From Psychrobacter sp. AH5 (lineage in GTDB: Bacteria > Pseudomonadota > Gammaproteobacteria > Pseudomonadales > Moraxellaceae): a DNA stretch of 64,000 nucleotides. The DNA lies in contig NZ_JAMBMT010000001.1 in NCBI RefSeq assembly GCF_040371085.1, forward strand, positions 2,480,001 to 2,544,000, written 5' to 3'. The position numbers and the translations under genes were made by a program. Numbering within the stretch: the first letter of the stretch is position 1; every line of letters starts with the position of its first letter. The notes under the pieces were generated by a model. The model was not told where the DNA came from. It saw only the letters and a list, made by a program, of their open reading frames with translations, and ran no database searches. Positions 16,667 to 24,915 of this stretch are shown here, piece after piece.

Positions 16667-16858
16667 ATGACAAACGAAAAGGTATTAAAGACTTATCAGA
16701 TAGAGATAGTCGAAACGATGAGCGCTATCATAGCAATAAAAGCTGAGGATGATTCTTCAGCGATTATGCAGGCAAAACAGAGGTATAGAAACGAAGATAT
16801 TGAATTAAATTATGATGATTTGATAGAGACTGAATTTAATATCTTTGAAGTGGAATGA
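16667..16858 (+). CDS. DpnD/PcfM-like protein
   Basis: A 63-residue acidic protein resembling the DpnD/PcfM family, whose founder is encoded next to DpnI in pneumococcus. Matching features are the opening KTYQIEIVETMS strand, the VxA-like IAIKAEDDSSAI, the KQRYRNEDIELNYDD segment and the end ETEFNIFEVE. DpnD's function is not known; the family also occurs on conjugative plasmids. ATG 16667 is preferred over a TTG at 16622, since the family begins close to this ATG. Its stop is only four bases from the convergent pabC stop. Position beside a dpnI homologue strengthens the assignment. Confidence 0.72.
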   Translation: MTNEKVLKTYQIEIVETMSAIIAIKAEDDSSAIMQAKQRYRNEDIELNYDDLIETEFNIFEVE

Positions 16859-16862
16859 GTGA

Positions 16863-17906
16863 TTAATTGAACTCAACCACTTCCCCCAAAAGCAAAGTAA
16901 GCGCCGTCACAGGCATAATCCCGCGTACTGCATTACAAAAGAACAGTTGGCTTAGTTTTGGCAAATCCTCGTCCGGCAATGATCTAATAATCACTGGATT
17001 TTCGGTGTTAGATAAGCTATCGATAATGACTTGTCGCATGACGCCTGCCACACCCGATTGAGTCATCGGCGGCGTGTACCATTGCCCACTGGTGAGATAA
17101 TGAGCGTTATTCTTTATAGCATTATTTTGAATATAGTCGCTAGCAGTAGTCGATGTTGATAACTGGTAGAAGACATTACTCATCGTGCCCTCGACCCAAT
17201 TACCTGTCATATCGCGCACTAATCCTTCACCAATGACAGATGTATCGGCTAGCGAGCTTACCGCACTCATTTTTAGACGTTGCAGCTCGCCACTAGCTAG
17301 CACATTGTCGAGACGGTTAAGGGTTTTTAGACCCGCTAAAGTCGGCGGCAGCCAAGCCAATTGCGAGGTTAGACAGATAGCGGTGGTAGGCGGCTGCAAG
17401 GTAATGTTGCAATCATTTGCTAGGCGTAATGCAGCTTGATGAATAGGCTGACTAATGGTTTGCTTATTAGCAGGCATAATCTTTAGCCAAATCTCGCAAG
17501 CGCTACCCTCTGCATTGGTGCAAAAGCAATAACCACGCACACTTTGGGTAGCACGAGTAATGATGACTTTCATTACCCCTTGCTGTAGCTGCTTAGCGTA
17601 ACAGTTTAACTCTGACAATAGGCTGGGTTTGGGGATATCCAGCTGCAGCGCACGCGCATGACTAGCCAGCCGTTGCCAATGATAATCCGCCCACAATATC
17701 TTGCCATCAGTGATAGCCATAGTGGTAAAAAAACCATCAGCGTAAGCCAAGCCGCGATTGTCTAATGACAGTGAGGGCGATGATAGCGCTGGGGAAGCTA
17801 ACGTCGAATTAGTTTGCTCAGCGGTAGCTGAGGGCGACTGTAGGCAATACCAGCTATCGCTATTAGCCTTAATATTTTGACTATTATTGCCACTATAAGG
17901 ACTCAC
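16863..17906 (-). CDS. pabC: Aminodeoxychorismate lyase (class IV aminotransferase fold)
   Basis: A PLP enzyme converting 4-amino-4-deoxychorismate to 4-aminobenzoate and pyruvate in folate synthesis (EC 4.1.3.38). Fold-type IV marks are DNRGLAYADGFFTTM near residue 50, the PLP lysine region L-K-TLNRLDNVLA and the EGTMSNVFY block that binds the cofactor phosphate. At 347 residues it is longer than E. coli PabC (269): a non-conserved N-terminal extension of about 45 residues and a Ser/Asn-rich insert. The GTG start at 17906 lies three bases after the upstream lipoprotein stop, suggesting translational coupling. In E. coli it directly precedes mltG; here the dpnI cassette separates them. Confidence 0.88.
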   Translation of the reverse strand: MSPYSGNNSQNIKANSDSWYCLQSPSATAEQTNSTLASPALSSPSLSLDNRGLAYADGFFTTMAITDGKILWADYHWQRLASHARALQLDIPKPSLLSELNCYAKQLQQGVMKVIITRATQSVRGYCFCTNAEGSACEIWLKIMPANKQTISQPIHQAALRLANDCNITLQPPTTAICLTSQLAWLPPTLAGLKTLNRLDNVLASGELQRLKMSAVSSLADTSVIGEGLVRDMTGNWVEGTMSNVFYQLSTSTTASDYIQNNAIKNNAHYLTSGQWYTPPMTQSGVAGVMRQVIIDSLSNTENPVIIRSLPDEDLPKLSQLFFCNAVRGIMPVTALTLLLGEVVEFN

Positions 17907-17909
17907 CGC

Positions 17910-18593
17910 TTAGCTTTCACTCACCTGTGCCTGCGACTTATTGAAAATAATCATACAGCTATAAAACTCACATTTGGCCAGCTCTATCTTTTGGCCGCCA
18001 GCCGTTTTATTTTTGATGATTTGACCATTGAGCATCTCAGATAGTATCTGACCGCCCTCATCGCCCATGAGCTGCCGCACTAGTTTATAAGCTTTTTTGG
18101 CATGCTCTTCACTAATTTTCTTTTCTTCCTCGGTATCGGTTGGATTGGCATAATACCAGCCCAGCTCTAGATATTTTTGAGAATCGATAACATCCAAATA
18201 AGGAGCATCGGCTTTCATAAAGCGGTATTTGGTCGCCGGATTACTGGCATAATCGAGGCTGTTTTTGTCAGTAGTGACCACTTTACCAAAAGTCTTTTGA
18301 ATATCCTCCAATTCATCAAGGCTAACCGGCTTGACCGAGTCTTTACCCCAGCTAGCGACATTATAGCTGACTGGCACTCCCTGCTCAGAAGCTACCCCAT
18401 CAGCGTCAGCGCTATTGGCCGCTTCATCAGAGGTATTGGTGTCATCACTAGCCACTGGTTCGGTTGTGGTATTGGTCTCGGCTTCGACGTCTTGGCTTGA
18501 GTTGTTACAAGCGCTCAAAGACACGCCAGCTATCATCATCACACCAACCATCAAAGGTTGAAGGCTTTTATTCCACATGGGCAATTTACTCAT
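17910..18593 (-). CDS. Putative lipoprotein of unknown function
   Basis: A 227-residue protein with a signal peptide ending in the lipobox SLSAC (Cys29). Residues 30-75 are an acidic Asn/Thr/Glu/Asp-rich linker. A folded domain follows, with the segments SVKPVSLDELEDIQKTFGKV, LELGWYYANPTDTEEEKK and LAKCEFYSCMIIFN, the last with two cysteines that could form a disulfide. I do not recognise the family. It probably sits in the envelope. It is immediately upstream of pabC and nearly overlaps it, so the two are probably co-transcribed, though no functional link is apparent. Confidence 0.75.
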   Translation of the reverse strand: MSKLPMWNKSLQPLMVGVMMIAGVSLSACNNSSQDVEAETNTTTEPVASDDTNTSDEAANSADADGVASEQGVPVSYNVASWGKDSVKPVSLDELEDIQKTFGKVVTTDKNSLDYASNPATKYRFMKADAPYLDVIDSQKYLELGWYYANPTDTEEEKKISEEHAKKAYKLVRQLMGDEGGQILSEMLNGQIIKNKTAGGQKIELAKCEFYSCMIIFNKSQAQVSES

Positions 18594-18703
18594 TTATTTG
18601 AAAATATTGACTATAAAAGACATCAAAAAGTTAAAAGTCATCAAACACAGTTGCTATGAATGGGATTTTACCAAAACTTTGATGAGCACAGTTTACCGAA
18701 CTG

Positions 18704-18755
18704 CTGTAGCCTTGACTAGCTTTTACGTTACTGATACCCCTTTGAGGGGCTACAG
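18704..18755. other. Nested hairpin in the lipoprotein/aroE divergent spacer
   Basis: CTGTAGCC (18704-18711) is complementary to GGCTACAG (18748-18755). Inside it CCCC-TTTGA-GGGG (18737-18749) forms a second hairpin that competes for the same GG. It lies 134 bases upstream of aroE in a 295-base divergent spacer without a convincing gene. It might be a leader structure, or chance. Confidence 0.35.
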
Positions 18756-18888
18756 ATTTGTTAATATTATTGTCGATTGCTAACGCTTTGCAAGCCAAAT
18801 TTGTGCCACAAGCCGCTATCGCTTATGATAACTGAGCCGCAGATTTTGCCACTCCCTTTAATACAGTAGTAACGACAGGATTTTAGAT

Positions 18889-19728
18889 ATGACTCAGCAT
18901 TTTATCGTTATTGGTAATCCCATCAGTCACAGTAAGTCACCACAAATACACCAAGTGTTTGCCACTCAAGCCCATATCGATATTAGCTATCAGCGTCAGT
19001 ATTGTCCGGATAATGAGGCGAGCTTTGTGGCGGTCGTTGAGGCTTTTTTTCATGGCGGCGGCGTCGGTGCTAATGTTACCGTACCCTTTAAGCAGATCGC
19101 TTTTGCCTATTGTCAAACCCAAGGCGGTTTGTCTGAGCATGCTCGCGTGGCAGGAGCGGTCAACACCTTGTCAATAAAAGACGGCGCGGTTTATGGGGAT
19201 AATACCGATGGTCAAGGGTTAGTCAATCATATTATCCACTTAGGCTGGCCTCTCGATGGTGCGCGCGTAGCTATCATTGGTGCAGGCGGCGCGGCTCGCG
19301 GCGTGATACTGCCCTTAATTCAAGCCGGTATTGGCTCATTGACGCTAGCCAATCGCACGTTGAGTAAAGCGCAAACCCTAGTTGCCGAGCTCAGCGCTGC
19401 CAGTCAAACCATTGAGCAGCATAGTGTTAAAAATGGCATTGCCACTTGTCTCACTTCTGAGCTAACGGGTGACTTTGATCTAGTTATCAATGCCACCTCC
19501 ATCGGTCTGAGCGAGGCAAGCTTACCACTAGCCGCTGATCTTAACAGCCATTATGCTTATGACATGATGTATGGACGCGACTTGCCGTTTTTGCAGCACT
19601 TCGCACAGCGCGGCGCGATAGTCTCTGATGGTTACGGTATGCTTATCAATCAAGCGGCGCTTAGCTTTGAGCGTTGGACCGGACATCAGGTAGAGGTGAT
19701 AGCAGCGACACAAACATTATCCTCGTAG
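18889..19728 (+). CDS. aroE: Shikimate dehydrogenase
   Basis: NADP-dependent reduction of 3-dehydroshikimate to shikimate (EC 1.1.1.25) in aromatic amino-acid synthesis. The 279 residues fit AroE. Substrate-binding serines are in GNPISHSKSP, the catalytic lysine is Lys68 in NVTVPFK, the catalytic aspartate is Asp107 in GDNTDG, and the Rossmann glycine loop is GAGGAARGV. The C-terminal GYGMLINQAA block is also conserved. CAGGA lies about nine bases before the ATG. It appears to be a single gene; no clear terminator follows. Confidence 0.96.
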   Translation: MTQHFIVIGNPISHSKSPQIHQVFATQAHIDISYQRQYCPDNEASFVAVVEAFFHGGGVGANVTVPFKQIAFAYCQTQGGLSEHARVAGAVNTLSIKDGAVYGDNTDGQGLVNHIIHLGWPLDGARVAIIGAGGAARGVILPLIQAGIGSLTLANRTLSKAQTLVAELSAASQTIEQHSVKNGIATCLTSELTGDFDLVINATSIGLSEASLPLAADLNSHYAYDMMYGRDLPFLQHFAQRGAIVSDGYGMLINQAALSFERWTGHQVEVIAATQTLSS

Positions 19729-19798
19729 TCGCTATAGCATTATAAAATATAACTGCCCTTTTGAATTTTAGCCTAATTTTTTTAGCCTAATTTTTAGC

Positions 19799-20944
19799 TT
19801 AATCTTTAGGGTCAGTGCCAAAACGTTGTAATAATCGACGCTCTAAACGCCCTAAAGGCAAGCGTAGCAATGAGGACTGCGTAGCGAGACCACCACTGAT
19901 ACCTACTAAGCAGCCAAGAGCGGTATCTAGCATTCGTGCTTGAATGACTTGTTGATAAATTTGCTTAGAGAGCGGTAGACCACTACCGTATTCGGCGATA
20001 AATATCGTAAGCGGCGTGATAAAGATCACCGCAAGGCCATAATGACGATCCACTAATGACTCGATACCAAGCATCATAATAAAAATAGCCGTAGCTACTT
20101 GCCATGAGGATAATTGCCAAGAGAGCATCCAAGCGGCCAGTCCCATGCCTATCAAAGTACCGAGCAGGCGATGAAACTGCTTGACCCACATCGTACGCAG
20201 ATGAATGCCTTGGATAATAATAAAGCAGCTCACTGCCGCCCAATAGGGATAGGACATCTGTAGCAGTAATGCGATGGACAACGCTAGGCTGACAAAACCT
20301 GCCACCATAATACTCTCACTGAGGGTCTCTGGCTGATAGCTATCACGGGGTAGCGCAGTGCGTGGACGAGTCGCTAATAAAAACAGCGAATATAATAGCG
20401 CCATTATTAGCGAAAAGCCGCTACCGAGCATCACCAGACCTGTCGCTGATAATATCTGCGATAAAGAAACCGGAATGAACAAAGCTATAGCCGTCGACAT
20501 CATCACAAACAGACCCGCTGGCGGTGGCTGGCTGTAATAACGACCCAATACTACAATGGCAAAAGCTATCAGCGCAAAAACCGGAACCTTTATAACAGCG
20601 ACTTGCTGCGCGATTAGGCCCAAGGCAAAGCATAAGGACATCGCAAAGCCCCAAGCCATCACCGTAACCAAACGCTGCGGCAATGACCCAGTGAACGGCA
20701 AGTTCAAAATCACCATCGCTCCTAGTGAAGCCTTGATACCGGATGATATCGAATTAAAATAAGCGCCTATAAATATCGGAAAACTAATAGCGATAGCGGC
20801 AACCATAGGCATATGCCATGGCCTACGACTTTGGTTTACGGTTAGCAGATGCTCAAGCTCGCCACTAATCAAACGCTTTATAATCATTAGCCAGCGCTGC
20901 ATCAATCGTTTATAAGTAGGGTTACGGGGTGGTACTGAGGACAT
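19799..20944 (-). CDS. FUSC-family membrane transporter
   Basis: A 381-residue inner-membrane protein of the FUSC/aromatic-acid-exporter group. Two sets of five to six hydrophobic helices (about residues 45-190 and 215-345) are joined by a short loop with RPRTALPRDSY. The repeated FUSC-like segments read K-A-SLGAMVIL in the first half and W-x-K-QFHRLLGTLIGMGLAAW in the second, where E. coli YccS/AaeB-like proteins have the H-R-x-x-G-T-x-x-G motif. It probably exports small aromatic or amphipathic compounds; the substrate is unknown. ATG 20944 is chosen because AGAGG precedes it; the frame is open upstream to 20980. Confidence 0.82.
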   Translation of the reverse strand: MSSVPPRNPTYKRLMQRWLMIIKRLISGELEHLLTVNQSRRPWHMPMVAAIAISFPIFIGAYFNSISSGIKASLGAMVILNLPFTGSLPQRLVTVMAWGFAMSLCFALGLIAQQVAVIKVPVFALIAFAIVVLGRYYSQPPPAGLFVMMSTAIALFIPVSLSQILSATGLVMLGSGFSLIMALLYSLFLLATRPRTALPRDSYQPETLSESIMVAGFVSLALSIALLLQMSYPYWAAVSCFIIIQGIHLRTMWVKQFHRLLGTLIGMGLAAWMLSWQLSSWQVATAIFIMMLGIESLVDRHYGLAVIFITPLTIFIAEYGSGLPLSKQIYQQVIQARMLDTALGCLVGISGGLATQSSLLRLPLGRLERRLLQRFGTDPKD

Positions 20945-21258
20945 CAAAAAAACCTCTAACTGTTCTGTAATCTCTAGCAACTAGCTATTATATGATTAGC
21001 TATATATAAAAAATGGTAATAACAAAAGACTTATAACATGAATATTAGTTATATATAGTATATTTGTGGCTTTATACCCTTTATACTGAGCTTATTATTG
21101 CCCTTATAATTTTGTGCTACTAAAGCTATTTTTAATTTTTAGTGACATATCCTTAGTCACTAAAAGCTCAATTTAATAAACTTTGCAGACAACCACTCGA
21201 GATGGATTAAATGATCTAGTCATCGACTGCTGGTCTCAACTTATAAAAGAGAATGACT
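20945..21258. other. Spacer before the acyl-CoA dehydrogenase gene
   Basis: About 310 very AT-rich bases between divergent genes, including an AT tract with repeated TTAGCTATATATA/TTAGTTATATATA elements (20996-21009 and 21046-21059). Nothing coding is seen. It presumably carries promoters for both neighbours. Confidence 0.5.
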
Positions 21259-23079
21259 ATGTTAACTTACAAAGCTCCTTTGCGTGATATTAAGTTTTTG
21301 ATAAATGATGTGTTTGACTTTCAATCCCATTACAAAACTTTAGATAATGGCGAAAACGCCGATCCGGAAACCGTAGATATGATTTTGCAGGGTATGGCAG
21401 ACTTTGCCGAAAACGTGCTGTCACCTATCTATCAGCCAGCGGATGCAGAAGGCTGTCATTTTGACAATGGCGTGGTTACAACCCCAAAAGGCTTTAAAGA
21501 AGCTTATACTCAGTTTGTTGAGGGCGGCTGGCAAGGTATCTCCTATCCTGAAGCTTACGGCGGTATGAACTTGCCGATGTCTATCAACTTGATCAAAGCT
21601 GAGATCATCGGTACTGCCAACTGGCCTTGGTCTATGTATCCTGGCCTATCGACTGGTTGTATCAATACTATGATGCAATATGGTACTGAGGAGCAAAAAG
21701 AGACTTACTTGCATAAGTTAGTTGAAGGCTCTTGGTCGGGCACTATGTGTCTAACTGAGCCGCACTGTGGTACTGACTTGGGTCAAGTGAAGTCAAAAGC
21801 TATTCCACAAGAAGACGGCACCTACAAACTATCTGGCACCAAGATTTTTATCTCAAGCGGTGAGCACGACTTAACTGAAAACATCGTCCATATCGTCCTA
21901 GCTCGCCTACCGGATGCCCCGGGTGGTACTCGCGGTATCTCACTATTTATCGTGCCAAAATTCCTGCCAAACGCGGAAGGCGAAGTGGGCGAGCGCAATG
22001 GCGTCAGCTGTGGTTCTATCGAGCACAAAATGGGTATTAGCTCGTCAGCGACTTGTGTACTCAACTTTGATGAAGCGACGGCTTTTTTGATTGGTGAGCC
22101 AAACCGTGGTCTAAAAGCGATGTTTACCTTTATGAATACCGCACGTATTGGTACGGGTATCGAAGGCCTTGCTCATACCGAACTGGCTTTCCAAAACGCG
22201 CTACCTTACGCCAAAGATCGCCGTTCTATGCGCGCCTTGTCAGGGACTAAAGATCCTGAAAAAGTAGCCGATGCTATCATCCATCATGCCGACGTACGCC
22301 GCATGCTATTGACCCAAAAAGCCTTTGCCGAAGGCGGTCGCTCGATGATTTATCATTCTGCGCGTTATGCGGATAAAATGTCGCAAGGTATCGCTAATGG
22401 CGATGATGCTGAGTTTGAAAAATGGGATGACAAATTAGGCTTTTATACCCCAATCCTAAAAGGCTTCTTAACCGAGCTTGGTATTGAAGCAGCGAAGCAT
22501 GGCCAGCAAGTTTATGGTGGTCACGGTTATATCAAAGAATGGGGTATGGAGCTGATCGCTCGTGATGCTCGCATCGCCACTATGTACGAAGGTACTACCG
22601 GGATTCAGGCGCTAGATCTATTAGGCCGTAAAGTTATCTTGCAGTCGAAAGGTAAAATCATCCGCGATTATACGTCTAGCATTATGAAGTGGTGCAGCGA
22701 GTATGCTTTAGATAAAGATATGCGCAAATTCGTTTGGGCTTTGACTAAGCTATGTGCAGAGTGGAACACGCTAACGGTACGTTTGATGTTGATGGCGCGT
22801 AAGGATCGTGAGATCATCTCAGCGGCCTCTGATGACTACCTAATGTACTCAGGCTATGTGATGATGGGCTATCACTGGGCCCGTATGGCGGCAGTGGCTT
22901 ATGACAAGCTTGAAAATGGCGGGGCTGAAGCACCAGAATTCTACAAAGCAAAAATCCAGACCGCTGAATTTTACTTTGATAAGCTATTACCGCGTACCTC
23001 AGGCCACGCCGAGGCGATGGTAGCGCCAAGCGAAAGTATGACCGCTATGGACATCGATAGCTTTGCCTTTTTGGACTAA
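21259..23079 (+). CDS. Acyl-CoA dehydrogenase family protein (DmdC-like)
   Basis: A 606-residue FAD flavoprotein oxidising an acyl-CoA to the enoyl-CoA. The order of domains is as in long acyl-CoA dehydrogenases: an N-terminal helical extension, then CLTEPHCGTDLG with GTKIFISSGEHDL (FAD/substrate region), the AFAEGGRS and VYGGHGYIKEWGMELIARDARI blocks, MYEGTTGIQALDLLGRK, and a C-terminal accessory domain. This architecture matches the group that includes 3-methylmercaptopropionyl-CoA dehydrogenase DmdC and many uncharacterised beta-oxidation enzymes. The substrate cannot be inferred. ATG 21259 is preferred over ATG 21253, as AAAGAGA is better spaced. It is monocistronic with its own terminator. 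Confidence 0.9.
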   Translation: MLTYKAPLRDIKFLINDVFDFQSHYKTLDNGENADPETVDMILQGMADFAENVLSPIYQPADAEGCHFDNGVVTTPKGFKEAYTQFVEGGWQGISYPEAYGGMNLPMSINLIKAEIIGTANWPWSMYPGLSTGCINTMMQYGTEEQKETYLHKLVEGSWSGTMCLTEPHCGTDLGQVKSKAIPQEDGTYKLSGTKIFISSGEHDLTENIVHIVLARLPDAPGGTRGISLFIVPKFLPNAEGEVGERNGVSCGSIEHKMGISSSATCVLNFDEATAFLIGEPNRGLKAMFTFMNTARIGTGIEGLAHTELAFQNALPYAKDRRSMRALSGTKDPEKVADAIIHHADVRRMLLTQKAFAEGGRSMIYHSARYADKMSQGIANGDDAEFEKWDDKLGFYTPILKGFLTELGIEAAKHGQQVYGGHGYIKEWGMELIARDARIATMYEGTTGIQALDLLGRKVILQSKGKIIRDYTSSIMKWCSEYALDKDMRKFVWALTKLCAEWNTLTVRLMLMARKDREIISAASDDYLMYSGYVMMGYHWARMAAVAYDKLENGGAEAPEFYKAKIQTAEFYFDKLLPRTSGHAEAMVAPSESMTAMDIDSFAFLD

Positions 23080-23118
23080 AACAAACCTTTGTTATTGAAC
23101 TTGGATAGTTAATAAAAC

Positions 23119-23153
23119 AAAAGCGTCTAATATAAGATTAGGCGCTTTTTTTG
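23119..23153 (+). terminator. Terminator after the acyl-CoA dehydrogenase gene
   Basis: The eleven-base arms 23121-23131 and 23137-23147 (one G-U pair) enclose a five-base loop, followed by a run of T. Confidence 0.88.
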
Positions 23154-23213
23154 TGATTAAAGATAAAGGTATAATTTATTTTTGGTAATAAATAATAAAA
23201 ATAGGAGCTAATT

Positions 23214-23696
23214 ATGTCAACTAAAGGCACTCACCTTTCATTCTCTATAATTCCTCTAAGAGTCGCTTTTGTGACTGCGCTATTTATGCTTGCAACGACT
23301 CATAGTAATGCTAGCACTACTGCCAATACCGCCTCTAATGCTACTGCTATAAAATTTGCTAAAGGCCGCGTCAGTACTAATATTAGTGGCAAGCTAAGCC
23401 CAAAACAAAACGAGCACTGGTATCAATTTGCAGCTCATAGGCATCAATATGCCATTATCAATCTCTCGCCGCTTGCTGGTACTAGCGAGACGGCCAATGT
23501 GGGCGTGCTACATATGCCTAATGGCGAACAGGACGGCACTAAAGGCGGCATTATCTATCAAGGCTGCTTGCCTGCTAATGGTAATTATCGATTGCGTATA
23601 GCACGCAATCTGATGGCGACTCAAGGCAAAACCGCTGGTTACAGCGCTGAGGTCATCGTGCTACCCAAATACGCTAGCGAATCGTTATGTCAGTAG
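23214..23696 (+). CDS. Secreted PliG/YcgK-like protein
   Basis: A 160-residue exported protein: a signal peptide of about 34 residues ending near SNA-S, then a low-complexity Thr/Ala/Asn stretch and a beta-rich domain. The domain pattern of KFAKGRVST-x-x-x-GKL, then HWYQFAAHRHQYAIINL, then GCLPANGNYRLRIARN and a final Y-S-A-E-V-I-V strand resembles periplasmic g-type lysozyme inhibitor PliG (YcgK) and related pre-peptidase-like folds. Similarity is by pattern only, so lysozyme inhibition is a suggestion. A good ribosome binding site (TAGGAGC) precedes the ATG. It is convergent with the next gene. Confidence 0.65.
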   Translation: MSTKGTHLSFSIIPLRVAFVTALFMLATTHSNASTTANTASNATAIKFAKGRVSTNISGKLSPKQNEHWYQFAAHRHQYAIINLSPLAGTSETANVGVLHMPNGEQDGTKGGIIYQGCLPANGNYRLRIARNLMATQGKTAGYSAEVIVLPKYASESLCQ

Positions 23697-23735
23697 CTAT
23701 AGAGGAATAAACTGAAATACAAAAATTAAGCTTAT

Positions 23736-23755
23736 AAAAAGCTGTGATAGAGCTT
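23736..23755 (-). terminator. Weak terminator after the CHMI-like gene
   Basis: On the minus strand AAGCT pairs with AGCTT around a seven-base loop, followed by T5. The five-base stem is short, but it overlaps the end of the CHMI-like gene region and is correctly oriented. Confidence 0.4.
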
Positions 23756-24128
23756 AGAGACTAAACATTTTTTTGTGATAAATAGCGCTAATCTCTTCTA
23801 CTTCCACGCATATCTGTAGCGCGGCGCGGCCTGACTGATCCTCTTTAAGGGTTTGTTCTATGGTGGTGACTAGGATTTCAGCCAGCTGATTACGAGCAAT
23901 AATATCGCGTCCAACGATCAGCTTAAGGTGCGCGTAGATAAAGCCATACTCTTGCTCATCATCCTCAATCCCAACCAAAAAAGTATCTACAGGTAATAAT
24001 CTAGCCTTAATATCAGTAGGCTTAGCAAAGTGACCGCTATTCCATAAAGCTTGATTAAGCGCTTTTAGTAGCGTTTCAGGGCGCTCTATACTGACATTAG
24101 GAGTCGCTTGAATAGTGAGATGCGGCAC
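23754..24128 (-). CDS. 5-carboxymethyl-2-hydroxymuconate isomerase-like tautomerase
   Basis: A 124-residue member of the CHMI (HpaF) branch of the tautomerase superfamily. After removal of the initiator Met the protein begins with Pro (PHLTI-x-A-T-P-N-V), the catalytic base of the superfamily. The VDTFLVG and GFIYAHLKLIVGRD segments match CHMI, and the end resembles its dimer or trimer region. HpaF acts in homoprotocatechuate degradation, but no other gene of that pathway is visible, so the real substrate is uncertain. Such orphans are common. It is 106 bases downstream of ybaK on the same strand. Confidence 0.8.
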   Translation of the reverse strand: MPHLTIQATPNVSIERPETLLKALNQALWNSGHFAKPTDIKARLLPVDTFLVGIEDDEQEYGFIYAHLKLIVGRDIIARNQLAEILVTTIEQTLKEDQSGRAALQICVEVEEISAIYHKKMFSL

Positions 24129-24234
24129 AGCATTTATCCTTGTTAATCGTAGTTATTTTAGCATTGCCAAAATTTTAGCACGTTTAAGCTTTAGCAAAAG
24201 CTTATTTAGTACCCTGTCTAAACCCAGCCAAAAG

Positions 24235-24723
24235 TTAATTATCTACAATATCAGCGAAATGTGCCCGTAGAGTCTCGGCAAGCTCGGTAACGGCAAGCTC
24301 CATCTCTAGACCACGCCGCCCTGCACTGACGTATATTGTCGGGTGATTTTTTGCACTGCTGTCTATCACTGTGATTAAGCGCTTTTTTTGTCCTAATGGG
24401 CTAACCCCGCCTAGCACATAGCCGCTACTACGCTCGACCTCTTTAGGCTCTGCCATTTGTACTTTTTTGCAAGCTAAGTTCTTAGTAGCACCAAGCGCTT
24501 TGGCTACTTTTTTGAAATTGAGGGTATGATCACTTGGCAATACCCCAACCGCTAATTGTCCGTTATCCGTCTTTACTACTAAAGTCTTAAACACACGCTC
24601 AGCGGCAACGCCCAATTTTTCAGCTGCCTCTAAGCCATAAGAGGCAGCAGCGCTGTCATGAGTATACTCATGGATTTTATAGTTGAGTTTTTGCTGTTTG
24701 GCAAGGTTGATAGCAGGGGTCAT
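24235..24723 (-). CDS. ybaK: Cys-tRNA(Pro)/Cys-tRNA(Cys) deacylase YbaK
   Basis: A 162-residue trans-editing protein that hydrolyses Cys mischarged on tRNA-Pro by prolyl-tRNA synthetase. Family segments are the HEYTHD-x-x-x-x-SYGLEAAEKLG start, VFKTLVVKTDN, LPSDHTLNFKKVAKALG with the key lysine region, and GGVSPLGQKKRL with the conserved glycines. Its length equals that of E. coli YbaK (159). The ATG at 24723 follows a spacer shared with the divergent plsB gene. Confidence 0.93.
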   Translation of the reverse strand: MTPAINLAKQQKLNYKIHEYTHDSAAASYGLEAAEKLGVAAERVFKTLVVKTDNGQLAVGVLPSDHTLNFKKVAKALGATKNLACKKVQMAEPKEVERSSGYVLGGVSPLGQKKRLITVIDSSAKNHPTIYVSAGRRGLEMELAVTELAETLRAHFADIVDN

Positions 24724-24915
24724 AGTCGTTCACATTATGGGTTAAAATTGAGGTATAAAAACTATTTTAGAGTCCATTATTTTAGCTTAGATATAAGTCC
24801 TCTAAAATACAGATACTAATGCAGTTACTAATACAGATACTGAGGATATATATCGCTTTGTCTGCTTTTGTGGCATCATAAGCACATTACATTTTGCAGA
24901 ATATGACTTTTAATT

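Noticed and set aside
18577..18783. 68-codon frame in the spacer upstream of aroE
   Set aside because: No ribosome binding site, no family similarity, and it overlaps the lipoprotein gene on the other strand; the hairpin there is a better explanation of the signal.
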